In this document: one piece after another, positions 53,627 to 63,414 of the stretch
How positions within the stretch are numbered: the first letter of the stretch is position 1
Layout: the number at the start of each line of letters is the position of its first letter
Assembly: GCA_001664005.1 (NCBI GenBank)
Contig: CP016093.1
Coordinates: 1,681,001 to 1,745,000 of the forward strand
Reading direction: 5' to 3'
Length of the DNA: 64,000 nucleotides
Origin: Rhizobiales bacterium NRL2
GTDB taxonomy: Bacteria > Pseudomonadota > Alphaproteobacteria > Minwuiales > Minwuiaceae
Notes under the pieces: model-generated
The model's database searches: none
The model's input: only the letters and a program-made list of their open reading frames with translations
Told to the model about the DNA's origin: nothing
Made by a program: the position numbers and the translations under genes

Positions 53627-54628
53627 ATGAAATTCCTAGCTGCTACCGCCGCTGCCGCGGCGCTGGTTCTCGCCGCTGGCGCTGCCCATGCCGACTGCCA
53701 GGACGGCGAGACCGTCATCAAGTTCAGCCACGTCACCAACACCGACAAGCACCCCAAGGGCATCGCCGCCAGCCTGCTGGCCGAGCGCGTCAACAAGGAG
53801 ATGGACGGCAAGGCCTGCATGCAGGTCTTCCCGAGTTCCCAGCTCTACAATGACGACCAGGTGCTGGAGGCGCTGCTGGCCGGCGACGTCCAGCTCGCCG
53901 CGCCGTCGCTGTCGAAGTTCGAGAAGTTCACCAAGAAGTTCCGTATCTTCGATCTGCCCTTCGTGTTCACCGATGTCGACGCCGTCGACCGCTTCCAGAA
54001 CTCGCCCGACGGGCAGAAGCTGAAGACGTCGATGGAGCGCCGCGGCCTGACCGGCCTCGCCTTCTGGCACAACGGCATGAAGCAGATGTCGGCCAACAAG
54101 CCGCTGATCCACCCGTCCGACGCGGATGGCCTCAAGTTCCGCATCCAGCAGTCGGACGTGCTGCAGGCGCAGTTCGAAGCGATCGGCGCCAATCCGCAGA
54201 AGATGGCCTTCTCCGAGGTCTACGGCGCGCTGCAGACGGGCGTGGTCGACGGTCAGGAGAACACCTGGTCGAACATCTACGGCCAGAAGTTCTTCGAGGT
54301 TCAGGACGGCGTGACCGAGACCAACCACGGCATTATCGACTATCTGGTGGTGACATCCACCGACTGGTGGAACGGCCTTGACGCCGACGTGCGCGATCAG
54401 TTCTCGACCATCCTCGCCGAAGTGACCCAGACCCGGAACGCCGAATCCACCTCGGTCAACGAGCACAACAAGCAGCTCATCATCGCCGCGGGCAGCCCCG
54501 TGCGCACCCTGTCGCCGGAACAGCGCCAGGCGTGGGTCGATGCGATGAAGCCTGTCTGGGATCAGTTCAAGGACGACATCGGTCAGGACCTGATCGACGC
54601 CGCCGTCTCCTACAACGTCTCCAACTGA
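53627..54628 (+). CDS. dctP: TRAP transporter substrate-binding protein, DctP type
   Basis: This 333-residue periplasmic receptor has a signal peptide MKFLAATAAAAALVLAAGAAHA. The family pattern is KFSHVTNTDKHPKGIAASLLAERV, then DLPFVFTD, and GLKFRIQQSD, whose arginine binds the substrate carboxylate, then GVVDGQENTWSNI. It likely binds a C4-dicarboxylate or another organic acid. The ATG at 53627 is preferred to the one at 53621 because AGGGAGG is then seven bases away. It is first in a dctPQM operon. Confidence 0.92.
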   Translation: MKFLAATAAAAALVLAAGAAHADCQDGETVIKFSHVTNTDKHPKGIAASLLAERVNKEMDGKACMQVFPSSQLYNDDQVLEALLAGDVQLAAPSLSKFEKFTKKFRIFDLPFVFTDVDAVDRFQNSPDGQKLKTSMERRGLTGLAFWHNGMKQMSANKPLIHPSDADGLKFRIQQSDVLQAQFEAIGANPQKMAFSEVYGALQTGVVDGQENTWSNIYGQKFFEVQDGVTETNHGIIDYLVVTSTDWWNGLDADVRDQFSTILAEVTQTRNAESTSVNEHNKQLIIAAGSPVRTLSPEQRQAWVDAMKPVWDQFKDDIGQDLIDAAVSYNVSN

Positions 54629-54703
54629 CAGGCGCCGCGGGCCGTCGCCTCAGTGCGGCGGCCCGACCGGCCGCCCGTGCGGCCGGGCCGGGGGGACCTC
54701 AGG

Positions 54704-55354
54704 GTGAATGCCGAGCCGAAATCCGGCGCAGGCCGGATCGTCGACCAGATCGAGGAGACGCTGATCGCGCTCCTGCTCGGCCTGATGACGCTGGTGACCT
54801 TCGCCAACGTCATCGCCCGCTACGTTTTCAACGACAACATTCTCTGGGCGCTCGAGACCACGGTGTTCCTCTTCGCCTGGCTGGTCCTGCTGGGCGCGTC
54901 CTATTGCGTGAAGATCACGGCGCATCTGGGGGTGGATGCCGTGATCGGCCTCGCTTCGCCACCGGTGCGCAGGGTCCTGGTCCTGACGTCGGTGGTCTGC
55001 TGCCTCGCCTTCTCGATCCTGCTGCTGATCGGCGCCTGGCAGTACTGGTCGCCGTTCTTCGGCCGGCAGGTCTGGTACGAGGTCAACGACATTCCGATGC
55101 CGGCCTTCCTGCAGTTCCTCTCCGACTGGCTGAACGAGGGCGAGCGCTATGAGAAGATGCCGCGCTTCATCCCCTATTTCGCCCTGCCGCTGGGGATGGC
55201 GCTGCTCACCTTCCGCTTCCTGCAGGCCGGCTGGCGCGTCCTGAAGGGCGAGCAGGAAACGCTGATCGCGGCCCACGAGGCCGAGATCGACAGCGCCGGC
55301 GTGGCGCCGGTCGACCGGGTCAACGACCTGCCGGAACCGGGGGAGCGGCGCTAG
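54704..55354 (+). CDS. dctQ: TRAP transporter small permease, DctQ
   Basis: This 216-residue inner-membrane subunit has four helices: LIALLLGLMTLVTFANVIARYVFN, LFAWLVLLGASY, VLVLTSVVCCLAFSILLL and the last near PYFALPLGMALLTFRFLQ. The helix-1 block NVIARYVFNDNILWALE is a DctQ hallmark. It starts with GTG at 54704 after GGGGGGAC. A loop of about 40 residues between helices 3 and 4 is longer than in the smallest DctQ proteins. It lies three bases before dctM. Confidence 0.9.
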   Translation: MNAEPKSGAGRIVDQIEETLIALLLGLMTLVTFANVIARYVFNDNILWALETTVFLFAWLVLLGASYCVKITAHLGVDAVIGLASPPVRRVLVLTSVVCCLAFSILLLIGAWQYWSPFFGRQVWYEVNDIPMPAFLQFLSDWLNEGERYEKMPRFIPYFALPLGMALLTFRFLQAGWRVLKGEQETLIAAHEAEIDSAGVAPVDRVNDLPEPGERR

Positions 55355-55357
55355 ATC

Positions 55358-56719
55358 ATGGAAGTCGCGCTTCTCTTCGCCATGGTGATCGGGTTGTTGC
55401 TGATCGGCGTGCCCATCGCCGTCAGCCTCGGCCTGTCGTCGATCGGCTTCCTGCTGATCTTTTCCGACAGCTCGCTCGGCTCCATCGCGCAGACGCTGTT
55501 CAACGCCTTCGCCGGGCACTACACGCTGCTTGCGATTCCGTTCTTCATTCTCGCCTCCGCCTTCATGTCGACGGGCGGCGTGGCCCAGCGCATCATCCGC
55601 TTCGCCATCGCCTGCGTCGGCCATCTGCGTGGCGGGCTGGCCATCGCCGGCGTCTTCGCCTGCATGCTGTTCGCGGCGCTCTCCGGCTCGTCTCCCGCAA
55701 CCGTGGTCGCCATCGGCACCATCGTCATCGCCGGCATGATCAAGGTCGGTTACAGCCGCGAGTTCGCCGCCGGCGTGATCTGCAACGCCGGCACGCTGGG
55801 CATCCTGATCCCGCCCTCCATCGTCATGGTGGTCTATGCCTCCGCGGTGGACGTCTCGGTCGGGCGCATGTTCCTGGCCGGCGTCATCCCCGGCCTCGTC
55901 GCCGGCGTCATGCTGATGATCGGCATCTACATCGCCGCCCGCATCAAGGGCCTGCCGGCGCAGCCCTGGGCGGGCTTTCGGGAGATCCTGGAATCGGCGA
56001 TGGATGCGGCCTGGGGCCTGTTCCTGATCGTCATCATTCTGGGCGGCATCTATGGCGGCATCTTCACGCCCACCGAAGCGGCGGCGGTGGCCGCGGTCTA
56101 CGCCTTCCTGATCGCCAACTTCGTCTACAAGGACATGGGCCCTCTGAAAGGCGGCAAGAAGCTGTGGCGCAACCCGGCGGCGCTGCTGACGGCCTTCGTC
56201 CACCCGGACACCAAGGCGACGCTGTTCGAGGCCGGCAAGCTGACCATCCTGCTGCTGTTCATCATCGCCAACGCGCTGATCCTGAAGCATGTGCTGACCG
56301 ACGAACAGATCCCGCAGTCCATCGCCAGCGCCATGCTGGAGGCCGGATTCGGGCCGATCATGTTCCTGATCGTGGTCAACGTGATCCTGCTGATCGGCGG
56401 TCAGTTCATGGAGCCGTCGGGCCTGATCGTCATCGTCGCGCCGCTGGTCTTTCCCATCGCCATCGAGCTCGGCATCGACCCGATCCATCTCGGCATCATC
56501 ATGGTGGTGAACATGGAGATCGGCATGATCACGCCGCCCGTCGGGCTCAACCTGTTCGTGACCTCCGGCGTCGCCGGCATGCCGATGATGGCCGTGGTCC
56601 GGGCGGCGCTGCCCTGGCTCGGGATCCTGTTCCTGTTCCTGATCCTGGTGACCTACGTGCCCTGGCTGTCGACGTTCCTGCCGACGGCTTTCATGGGCCC
56701 GGAGATCATCACGCAGTAG
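55358..56719 (+). CDS. dctM: TRAP transporter large permease, DctM
   Basis: This 453-residue transport subunit with about 12-13 helices couples organic-acid uptake to Na+ entry. DctM blocks include LLAIPFFILASAFMSTGGVAQRIIRFA, ALSGSSPATVVAIGTIVI, NAGTLGILIPPSIVMVVYA, FTPTEAAAVAAVYA and the C-terminal MITPPVGLNLFVTSGVAG. It is longer than the usual 425 or so residues owing to a cytoplasmic loop around residues 250-290 (PLKGGKKLWRNPAALL). It is followed by a strong terminator. Confidence 0.94.
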   Translation: MEVALLFAMVIGLLLIGVPIAVSLGLSSIGFLLIFSDSSLGSIAQTLFNAFAGHYTLLAIPFFILASAFMSTGGVAQRIIRFAIACVGHLRGGLAIAGVFACMLFAALSGSSPATVVAIGTIVIAGMIKVGYSREFAAGVICNAGTLGILIPPSIVMVVYASAVDVSVGRMFLAGVIPGLVAGVMLMIGIYIAARIKGLPAQPWAGFREILESAMDAAWGLFLIVIILGGIYGGIFTPTEAAAVAAVYAFLIANFVYKDMGPLKGGKKLWRNPAALLTAFVHPDTKATLFEAGKLTILLLFIIANALILKHVLTDEQIPQSIASAMLEAGFGPIMFLIVVNVILLIGGQFMEPSGLIVIVAPLVFPIAIELGIDPIHLGIIMVVNMEIGMITPPVGLNLFVTSGVAGMPMMAVVRAALPWLGILFLFLILVTYVPWLSTFLPTAFMGPEIITQ

Positions 56720-56741
56720 GGTCGGGCCATTCGCGCAAAGA

Positions 56742-56774
56742 AAAAGAGCCGGATCCTTCGATCGCGGCTCTTTT
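56742..56774. terminator. bidirectional intrinsic terminator after dctM
   Basis: A 10-base stem AAAAGAGCCG / CGGCTCTTTT encloses an inner GATC-CTTC-GATC hairpin. It ends in TTTT on the plus strand and TTTTTCTTT on the minus strand. It lies 23 bases after the dctM stop and can also stop leuB transcription from the other side, 138 bases past its end. Confidence 0.9.
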
Positions 56775-56911
56775 CGTTGTCGCCTTCGCTGGACCGGCGG
56801 CGCGCATCTGTCGGCGGCGCTCGACCGGCTTCCTCCCGAGACTTGGGCGTCGAGGTTTCAGGGTATGGCCGGAGATACCGTTACGCAAGCACAATGCTTA
56901 ACGAACAGGCG

Positions 56912-58024
56912 TCATGCCGCCATTTTGTCCAGCTCCTGGATCAGGGCGTCGGTCATCGTCGCCGTCGAGACGGCGGCCATGCCCTTGGCCATGATGTCGG
57001 GGGTGCGCAGGCCCTTGGCGAGGACGTTGTTCACCGCCTGCTCGATCAGGTCCGCGTCCTCCGGCAGGTCGAAGGTGTAGCGCAGCGACATGGCGTAGCT
57101 GAGCAGCGTCGCCAGCGGATTGGCCTTGCCCTGGCCGGCGATGTCGGGCGCGGAGCCGTGAACCGGCTCGTAGAGCGACTTGCGCCGTCCGCTCTCGTCG
57201 ACGTCGCCCAGCGAGGCGGAAGGCAGCATGCCGAGCGAGCCGGTCAGCATCGCCGCGGCATCGGAAAGCATGTCGCCGAACAGGTTGTCGGTGACGATGA
57301 CGTCGAACTGCTTGGGCGCGCGGACGAGCTGCATGGCGCAGTTGTCGGCGTACATGTGGCTGAGCTCGACGTCGGAGAACTGTTCCCCGTGGAGCTTCGT
57401 CACCTCCTCGCGCCAGAGCACGCCGGACTCCATCACGTTCGCCTTCTCCACCGAGCAGACCCGGTTGGAACGCTTGCGGGCGAGATCGAAGGCGACCGCC
57501 GCGACGCGCCGGATTTCGGACGTGGTGTAGACCTGCGTATTGACGCCGCGGCGCTCCCCGTTGGGCAGGGTCTCGATGCCGCGCGGCTCACCGAAATAGA
57601 CGCCGCCGGTCAGCTCGCGGATGATCATGATGTCCAGGCCGGCGATGATCTCCGGCTTCAGCGTCGAGGCCTCGACCAGGGAATCGAAGCACAGCGCGGG
57701 GCGGAGATTGGCGTACAGGCCGAGATCCTTGCGCAGGCGCAGCAGGCCGCGCTCCGGCTTCTGCTCGAAGGGCAGGTCGTCCCACTTCGGTCCGCCGACG
57801 GCGCCCAGCAGCACCGCGTCGCAGTTCATGGCCTTGTCGACCGTTGCATCGGTCACGGGTGCGCCGTGCTTGTCGATGGCGGCGCCGCCCACCAGATCCT
57901 CGTCCACATCGAAGGACACCGCGCGGCGCCTGTCCATCCAGTCGATCACCTTGCGGACGGTGCCCATCACCTCCGGTCCGATGCCGTCGCCCGGCAGGAT
58001 CAGCAGTTTGCGGTTCGAAGCCAT
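56912..58024 (-). CDS. leuB: 3-isopropylmalate dehydrogenase
   Basis: This 370-residue decarboxylating dehydrogenase makes 4-methyl-2-oxopentanoate in leucine synthesis with NAD+ and Mg2+. It opens [14 protein letters not shown]. Substrate and metal regions are [34 protein letters not shown], with the Mg2+ aspartates, and [24 protein letters not shown]. The start follows GAGGGGAAAAC. It is separated from leuD by a repeat element of about 110 bases, so it may be less tightly co-expressed than in compact leu operons. Confidence 0.95.
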   Translation of the reverse strand: MASNRKLLILPGDGIGPEVMGTVRKVIDWMDRRRAVSFDVDEDLVGGAAIDKHGAPVTDATVDKAMNCDAVLLGAVGGPKWDDLPFEQKPERGLLRLRKDLGLYANLRPALCFDSLVEASTLKPEIIAGLDIMIIRELTGGVYFGEPRGIETLPNGERRGVNTQVYTTSEIRRVAAVAFDLARKRSNRVCSVEKANVMESGVLWREEVTKLHGEQFSDVELSHMYADNCAMQLVRAPKQFDVIVTDNLFGDMLSDAAAMLTGSLGMLPSASLGDVDESGRRKSLYEPVHGSAPDIAGQGKANPLATLLSYAMSLRYTFDLPEDADLIEQAVNNVLAKGLRTPDIMAKGMAAVSTATMTDALIQELDKMAA

Positions 58025-58056
58025 TTCGTGTTTTCCCCTCGTGCAGTCATCTCAGT

Positions 58057-58166
58057 TGTCATCCCCGATCGGTCCGGGACCGCCGGACGGCTCGGGGATC
58101 GGGAGCCGATCTGGTTCAAGCCACCGCCCGGTCCCCGCGCATCGCTACGCGACGGCGGGGATGACA
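58057..58166. repeat. 110-base element with 11-base terminal inverted repeats
   Basis: TGTCATCCCCG at 58057-58067 is repeated inverted and without mismatch as CGGGGATGACA at 58156-58166. Inside is a second palindrome, CGGTCC-G-GGACCG at 58070-58082, and GC-rich hairpins. It nearly fills the leuD-leuB gap (152 bases). It is too short to code for a transposase, so it looks like a MITE or an extragenic palindrome family member. The end motif GGGGATGA also occurs at 28573-28580 beside palindrome 1. Confidence 0.75.
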
Positions 58167-58176
58167 GGAATGTGGA

Positions 58177-58785
58177 TCAGGCGCGATACAGCCAGGGCTG
58201 CGCGTTCTTCTGGCCGCTCTCGAAGCTGTCGATGGCGGGCGCGGACTGCATGGTCAGGCCGATATCGTCCAGGCCGTTCAGCAGGCAGTGCTTGCGGAAG
58301 GGGTCGATCTCGAACTCGAAGACCTTGCCGTTGGAGGCCTTCACCGTCTGCGTCTCCAGGTCGACCTCCAGCTCCAGACCCTCGGCGGCGTCGGCCAGCA
58401 GGTAGTCGACCGCCTCCTTGGGCAGGGAGACCGCCAGGATGCCGTTCTTGGCGCAATTGTTGTAGAAGATGTCGGCGAAGCTCTCGGCGATGACGCAGTG
58501 GATGCCGAAGTCGAGCAGCGCCCAGGGCGCGTGCTCGCGGCTGGAACCGCAGCCGAAGTTCTTCCCCGCGACCAGGATCTTCGCGCCGCGATAGGGCTCC
58601 CGGTTGAGCACGAAATCCGGGAGCTCCGCGCCGTCGTCGGCATAGCGCGCCTCATCGAACAGATGCACGCCCAGGCCTTCCCGCTTGATCGTCTTCAGGA
58701 ACTGCTTGGGGATGATCATGTCCGTGTCGATGTTGTTGACCTTCATCGGCGCGGCGATGGCCTTCAGCCGGTCGAATTTCTGCAT
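58177..58785 (-). CDS. leuD: 3-isopropylmalate dehydratase small subunit
   Basis: This 202-residue aconitase swivel domain partners LeuC to isomerise 2- to 3-isopropylmalate. Marks are [16 protein letters not shown] near residue 18, [24 protein letters not shown] near residue 70 and [10 protein letters not shown]. The start follows GAGGGAGTGAGG. It should be co-translated with leuC, but an opposite-strand TM2 gene lies between them, so the two subunits are probably on separate transcripts here. Confidence 0.95.
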   Translation of the reverse strand: MQKFDRLKAIAAPMKVNNIDTDMIIPKQFLKTIKREGLGVHLFDEARYADDGAELPDFVLNREPYRGAKILVAGKNFGCGSSREHAPWALLDFGIHCVIAESFADIFYNNCAKNGILAVSLPKEAVDYLLADAAEGLELEVDLETQTVKASNGKVFEFEIDPFRKHCLLNGLDDIGLTMQSAPAIDSFESGQKNAQPWLYRA

Positions 58786-58882
58786 GTCTGCCTCACTCCC
58801 TCGGGACGCGTGCGCATTGTCATAGCGCCGGGCGGCGCATAGTTAAAGTACAAGCCGATCCACGGCGACGGAGATCAGACGC

Positions 58883-59209
58883 ATGCCCTCGGACGCCCGC
58901 TTCCCCGAACCGCAGGACGAGACCGCCTCGGCGCGCTATCAAGCCAATGCCAAGTCGATCGTCATCACCTATCTGCTCTGGTTCTTTCTCGGCTGGCTGG
59001 CGCTGCACCGCTTCTATCTCGGCCGCTGGGTTTCGGGGCTGATCATGCTGGTGATGTGGGCCGCCGGAAGCGGCCTGGCCTTCATCCTGATCGGCTATTT
59101 CCTGCTGATCCCCTGGGCGATCTGGTGGTTCCTCGACCTGTTCCTCATCCCCGGCATGGTGCGGGCGGAGAACAACGCCGTGGTCGACCGGATCGAACGC
59201 GGGTACTGA
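58883..59209 (+). CDS. TM2-domain membrane protein
   Basis: This 108-residue protein has two or three helices. A TM2 domain begins SIVITYLLWFFLGWLALHRFYLGRWVSGLI, with the typical G-x-HRFYLGR loop between helices, and continues to PWAIWWFLDLFLIPGMV. The N-terminal 22 residues are charged and the C-terminus is NAVVDRIERGY. The role is unknown. It is oriented against leuD and leuC, its stop four bases from the leuC stop. It has a weak GGAGAT ribosome site. Confidence 0.8.
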   Translation: MPSDARFPEPQDETASARYQANAKSIVITYLLWFFLGWLALHRFYLGRWVSGLIMLVMWAAGSGLAFILIGYFLLIPWAIWWFLDLFLIPGMVRAENNAVVDRIERGY

Positions 59210-59213
59210 CCGG

Positions 59214-60623
59214 TCAGCCCTGATAGTCGCGGACGTCGGCCAGCTTGCCGGCGATGGCGGCCGCCGTGGCCATGGCCGGGCTGACCAGATGGGTGCGCCC
59301 GCCGCGGCCCTGCCGGCCCTCGAAGTTCCGGTTGGACGTCGACGCGCAGCGCTCTCCCGGCTCCAGCCGGTCGGCGTTCATCGCCAGGCACATGGAGCAG
59401 CCGGGCTCGCGCCAGTCGAAGCCGGCCTCGACGAAGATCCGGTCCAGGCCCTCCTGCTCGGCCTGCTCCTTCACCAGGCCGGAACCGGGCACGATCATGG
59501 CGTAGACATTGCCGGCGACCTTGCGGCCCTTCGCGATCGCCGCGGCGGCGCGCAGATCTTCGATCCGGCCGTTGGTGCAGGAGCCGATGAAGACCTTGTC
59601 GATGGCGACGTCGGTCAGCTTCACGCCGGGCTTCAGGTCCATGTAGGTCAGCGATCGCTCCATGGAGCTGCGCTGGATCTCGTCGTCGATCTCCGCCGGG
59701 TCCGGCACGCGGCCGGTGATCGGGGCCACGTCCTGCGGGCTGGTGCCCCACGTGACGTGGGGCGCGATGTCGGCGGCGGCGAGCTCGATTTCCTTGTCGT
59801 AGCGGGCGCCGGGATCGGAGGCGTAGGACTTCCAGTACTGCACCGCCTGTTCCCAGGCGCCGGCCTTCGGCGCCATGGGGCGGCCCTTGAGATATTCGAA
59901 GGTCACGTCGTCCGGCGCGATCAGGCCGGCGCGGGCGCCCGCCTCGATCGACATGTTGCAGACGGTCATGCGGCCTTCCATGGACAGGCTGCGCATGGCC
60001 GAGCCCGCATATTCGATGACGTGGCCGGTGCCGCCGGCGGTGCCGGTACGGCCGATGATGGCCAGGATCAGGTCCTTCGCCGTGACGCCGACGGGCAGGT
60101 CGCCCTCGACAGTGATGCGCATGTTCTTCGACTTGCCCTGCAACAGGCACTGGGTCGCCAGCACGTGCTCGACCTCGGAGGTGCCGATGCCGAAGGCCAG
60201 CGCGCCGAAGGCGCCGTGGGTGGCGGTATGGCTGTCGCCGCAGACGATGGTCATGCCCGGCTGGGTGAAGCCCTGCTCCGGGCCGATGATGTGGACGATG
60301 CCCTGGCGGATGTCGTCCATGCCGAAATAGGGCACGCCGAAATCGGCGCAGTTCTTCTCCAGCGTCTCGACCTGGATGCGGCTTTCCTCGTCGGTGATGC
60401 CGACGCTGCGGTCCGTTGTGGGGACGTTGTGGTCGGCGACGGCGAGGGTGGCGTCGGGACGGCGCACCTGACGCCCGGCCGTGCGCAGGCCCTCGAAGGC
60501 CTGCGGGCTGGTCACCTCGTGAACCAGATGCCGGTCGATATAGAGGATGGCGGTCCCGTCCTCGCGGTTCTCGACGAGATGGGAGTCCCAGATCTTGTCA
60601 AACAGGGTCCTTGGCGCGGTCAT
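59214..60623 (-). CDS. leuC: 3-isopropylmalate dehydratase large subunit
   Basis: This 469-residue subunit with a 4Fe-4S cluster catalyses, with LeuD, the isomerisation of isopropylmalate in leucine synthesis. It opens [38 protein letters not shown]. Cluster cysteines are in [12 protein letters not shown] and [11 protein letters not shown]. The substrate site has [30 protein letters not shown]. The bases upstream (60624-60726) hold the promoter; I see no leader peptide with leucine codons. Confidence 0.95.
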   Translation of the reverse strand: MTAPRTLFDKIWDSHLVENREDGTAILYIDRHLVHEVTSPQAFEGLRTAGRQVRRPDATLAVADHNVPTTDRSVGITDEESRIQVETLEKNCADFGVPYFGMDDIRQGIVHIIGPEQGFTQPGMTIVCGDSHTATHGAFGALAFGIGTSEVEHVLATQCLLQGKSKNMRITVEGDLPVGVTAKDLILAIIGRTGTAGGTGHVIEYAGSAMRSLSMEGRMTVCNMSIEAGARAGLIAPDDVTFEYLKGRPMAPKAGAWEQAVQYWKSYASDPGARYDKEIELAAADIAPHVTWGTSPQDVAPITGRVPDPAEIDDEIQRSSMERSLTYMDLKPGVKLTDVAIDKVFIGSCTNGRIEDLRAAAAIAKGRKVAGNVYAMIVPGSGLVKEQAEQEGLDRIFVEAGFDWREPGCSMCLAMNADRLEPGERCASTSNRNFEGRQGRGGRTHLVSPAMATAAAIAGKLADVRDYQG

Positions 60624-60726
60624 GATCGGCAGTCTCTTCCCCGGTCAGGCTTGGCATGAATTGCGCTATTCCCTAGGCCCCGGCGGGCGTCAGGTCAATC
60701 GCAATGGCGGGGAAGGGGGCCGGGGT

Positions 60727-61146
60727 TCAGGGGGCGCGCTGGCGCATGGCGCGGCGCAGGCCGATCTCGTCGAGGCGGAGCTGCTCGCGGCGGTCGGCGG
60801 CCTTGCGGCGTTCCAGCCGCCGGCGTTCGAGGACGATCTCGTAGCGCTTCTTCTCCTGGAACGCTTCCGTCACCTGCTCGCGGGCGAAGTCGAGCTGCCG
60901 GTCGACCTCGGCCAGCGACTCGCGCAGGCGCACCTGGCGGTCCCGCGCCGTCTGGATGAAGCGGCCGAGGCCGTCCGTCAGCAAGGGATCGGTCCGGGCC
61001 GAATGCATCTCGTGGGCGATCTCGTTGTCGATGGTGATGATGCGGTCGGCGAAGCCCTGCCGCATCGCCTCCAGGTCGTTCACCGTGCGGCGCTTCTGCT
61101 CCAGGTCCAGCCGGACCATCTCCACCAGGCGTTCCAGGGTCTTCAT
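60727..61146 (-). CDS. fliJ: flagellar export protein FliJ-like coiled coil
   Basis: This 139-residue protein is almost entirely alpha-helical coiled coil, with heptads such as [25 protein letters not shown] and [20 protein letters not shown]. This is the form of FliJ, which opens the flagellar type III export gate and resembles the gamma subunit of the F1 ATPase. Its ATG overlaps the fliI stop (ATGA), supporting the call, since sequence identity in this family is low. The C-terminus is basic. Confidence 0.8.
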   Translation of the reverse strand: MKTLERLVEMVRLDLEQKRRTVNDLEAMRQGFADRIITIDNEIAHEMHSARTDPLLTDGLGRFIQTARDRQVRLRESLAEVDRQLDFAREQVTEAFQEKKRYEIVLERRRLERRKAADRREQLRLDEIGLRRAMRQRAP

Positions 61147-62468
61147 GCTGCGGCCCTCTCGGCCCGGACGATGTCTGCCAGGTCAGCGAAGCCTTCGTCC
61201 AGCGGCGCCTTCTCGTTCATGTCCTGCGTCAGGAAGGCCTCGAGCTGCGGGTTGTAGGCGATGGCCTCGTCGATGCGGGGATCGGCGCCCTTGCGGTAGG
61301 CGCCGATGCGGATCATCTCGCCCATCTCCTCGAAGGTCGCCAGCAGTTCGCGTCCCCGGCGCACCACCTGGCGCTGCTCGGGCGTCTGGCAGCCGGGCAT
61401 GGTCCGCGAGATGGACTTCAGGATGTCGATGGCGGGGTAGCGGCCGCGCTCGGCGATCGAGCGGTCGAGAACGATGTGGCCGTCCAGGATGCCGCGCACC
61501 GCGTCGGCCACGGGCTCGTCATGGTCGCCGCCCTCCACCAGAACGGTGAACAGGCCGGTAATGGCGCAGCCGTTGGCGCCCGGGCCGGCGCGTTCCAGCA
61601 GCTGCGGCAATTCGGCGAAGACCGAAGGCGTGTAGCCCTTGGAGGCAGGCGGCTCCCCGGCGGAGAGGCCGATCTCGCGCTGGGCCATGGCGAAGCGCGT
61701 GACGGAATCCATCATGCACATGACCTCTTGGCCCTCGTCGCGGAAGAACTCGGCCAGCGTCAGGGTCAGATGCGCGGCCTGGCGGCGCATCAGCGGCGGC
61801 TCGTCTGAGGTCGAGACCACGACGATGGACCGGGCCAGTCCCTCGGGGCCCAGATAATCCTCGACGAACTCCTTCACCTCGCGGCCGCGTTCGCCGATCA
61901 GGCCGATCACGGCGACGTCGGACTCGGTGTACTTGGCGAACATCGAAAGCAGCACCGACTTGCCCACGCCCGAGCCCGCGAAGATGCCCATGCGCTGGCC
62001 GCGGCAGGTGGTCAGGAACGTGTTCACGGCGCGGACGCCGGTATCCAGCGGCTCGCCCACGCGGTCGCGGAGATGCGCCGACGGCGGGCGGGCACGCAAC
62101 AGGCAGGTACGGGGGCCGGCGATGAGCGGCGGGCCGCCGTCGATGGGCTCGCCCAGAGCGTTGACCACCCGGCCGAGCCAGGAAACGTCGGGACGGATTT
62201 CCGGCTGGTCCGACTTGACGGCGGCCTTGCAGCCGATGCCGACGCCATCCAGCGCGCCGAAGGGCAGGGCGAGCGCCTGATCGCCGCGGAAGCCGACGAT
62301 CTCGGCCTCTACCGGGCGGCCGTCGCGGGCCGCCAGCTCCACGCGCGCACCGACGCTGAGGCGCCAGGCGATGCCGGCGATTTCGACCATCAGTCCCTGG
62401 ACGGCGGAAACCCGTCCGTAGTGGCTGCGGGACGAGATCCGATCAAGTTCAGCCAGCAAAGTCCGCAA
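61143..62468 (-). CDS. fliI: flagellum-specific ATPase FliI
   Basis: This 441-residue hexameric ATPase powers flagellar protein export. Walker A is FAGSGVGKS with Lys170. [19 protein letters not shown] and [33 protein letters not shown] are family blocks. The start is TTG at 62468, with GGGGAT eight bases before it; no ATG fits. It is divergent from ctrA across 189 bases that hold CtrA boxes, and flagellar genes are known CtrA targets in Alphaproteobacteria. Confidence 0.95.
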   Translation of the reverse strand: MRTLLAELDRISSRSHYGRVSAVQGLMVEIAGIAWRLSVGARVELAARDGRPVEAEIVGFRGDQALALPFGALDGVGIGCKAAVKSDQPEIRPDVSWLGRVVNALGEPIDGGPPLIAGPRTCLLRARPPSAHLRDRVGEPLDTGVRAVNTFLTTCRGQRMGIFAGSGVGKSVLLSMFAKYTESDVAVIGLIGERGREVKEFVEDYLGPEGLARSIVVVSTSDEPPLMRRQAAHLTLTLAEFFRDEGQEVMCMMDSVTRFAMAQREIGLSAGEPPASKGYTPSVFAELPQLLERAGPGANGCAITGLFTVLVEGGDHDEPVADAVRGILDGHIVLDRSIAERGRYPAIDILKSISRTMPGCQTPEQRQVVRRGRELLATFEEMGEMIRIGAYRKGADPRIDEAIAYNPQLEAFLTQDMNEKAPLDEGFADLADIVRAERAAA

Positions 62469-62578
62469 CGCGCCGATCCCCTATCTCCGGTCCCGATGAC
62501 TGGAGCGATGATTCTCCGGTCAGGCTTAATTCCGGGTAAACGCGATACAGGTCACGGTTATCCCGGCGTTCAGAATTG

Positions 62579-62625
62579 TTAACGGCGTTAACCCTCGGTT
62601 AAGATTAATCGCGCAGATTGCTTAA
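62579..62625. promoter_or_regulatory. CtrA box cluster upstream of ctrA
   Basis: A full TTAA-N7-TTAA site is at 62588-62602 (TTAACCCTCGGTTAA). Further TTAA half-sites are at 62579-62582, 62605-62608 and 62622-62625, an AT-rich island in GC-rich DNA. The pattern matches the CtrA consensus and suggests autoregulation of ctrA and perhaps control of the divergent fliI-fliJ operon. Confidence 0.75.
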
Positions 62626-62657
62626 CCAAGGTCGTTGTCTTTGCGAGGAACCTCAGG

Positions 62658-63353
62658 ATGCGTGTGCTGTTGATTGAAGACGACATGGCGATGTCGCGCG
62701 GCATCGAGACGATGCTGGCTTCGGACGGGTTCAACGTCTATGCGACGGATCTGGGCGAGGAAGGCCTCGATCTGGGCAAGCTGTACGACTACGACATCAT
62801 CCTGCTGGACCTGAACCTGCCCGACATGCACGGCTACGATGTGCTGAAGCGTCTTCGGGTTTCCAAGGTCGATACCCCGGTTCTGATCCTCTCCGGCATG
62901 GGCGACGTGGGCGATATCGTGAAGGGGCTCGGCTTCGGCGCTGACGACTACATCACCAAGCCGTTCCGCCGCGAGGAACTGGTCGCCCGCATTCATGCGA
63001 TCGTGCGCCGCTCCAAGGGTCACGCCCAGTCGGTCATCCGCACCGGCAAGCTGACGGTCAACCTGGACACCAAGTCCGTCGAGGTCGAGGCCCAGCGCAT
63101 CCATCTGACCGGCAAGGAATACGCGATGCTGGAGCTGCTTTCGCTCCGCAAGGGCACGACGCTGACAAAGGAGATGTTCCTCAACCATCTCTATGGCGGC
63201 CTCGACGAGCCGGAGCTGAAGATCATCGACGTCTTCATCTGCAAGCTGCGCAAGAAGCTTGCCTCGGCCACCGGCGGCGACCACTACATCGAGACGGTGT
63301 GGGGCCGCGGCTACGTGCTGCGCGATCCGGAGGCGGCCGAAGCCGCCGCCTGA
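62658..63353 (+). CDS. ctrA: cell-cycle response regulator CtrA
   Basis: This 231-residue OmpR-class regulator has a receiver domain with Asp51 as phosphorylation site ([20 protein letters not shown]) and KPF near 101. The C-terminal winged-helix domain reads [32 protein letters not shown] and [50 protein letters not shown] and [32 protein letters not shown] are near-invariant among CtrA orthologues. The C-terminus ends in AAEAAA, the small-hydrophobic type often used for ClpXP degradation. It is followed by a hairpin terminator. Confidence 0.97.
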   Translation: MRVLLIEDDMAMSRGIETMLASDGFNVYATDLGEEGLDLGKLYDYDIILLDLNLPDMHGYDVLKRLRVSKVDTPVLILSGMGDVGDIVKGLGFGADDYITKPFRREELVARIHAIVRRSKGHAQSVIRTGKLTVNLDTKSVEVEAQRIHLTGKEYAMLELLSLRKGTTLTKEMFLNHLYGGLDEPELKIIDVFICKLRKKLASATGGDHYIETVWGRGYVLRDPEAAEAAA

Positions 63354-63384
63354 CGGCGCACCGTTCTTATCCGCTGAATTCGGG

Positions 63385-63413
63385 AACGCTCCGGCCTTCG
63401 GGCCGGGGCGTTT
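63385..63413 (+). terminator. intrinsic terminator of ctrA
   Basis: A 12-base stem AACGCTCCGGCC / GGCCGGGGCGTT with one T-G wobble closes on a stable TTCG tetraloop and is followed by TTTCTCATTT. It lies 31 bases after the ctrA stop and ends just before the stop of the convergent gene. Confidence 0.85.
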
Positions 63414-63414
63414 C

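Noticed and set aside
54650-56488. A 612-codon open frame opposite dctQ and dctM
   Set aside because: It is extremely Asp/Arg/His/Gln-rich, typical of antisense to hydrophobic membrane-protein codons. The real genes are the TRAP permeases.
60624-60726. A leucine attenuator or leader peptide before leuC
   Set aside because: No short frame with clustered leucine codons or terminator/antiterminator pair is visible.
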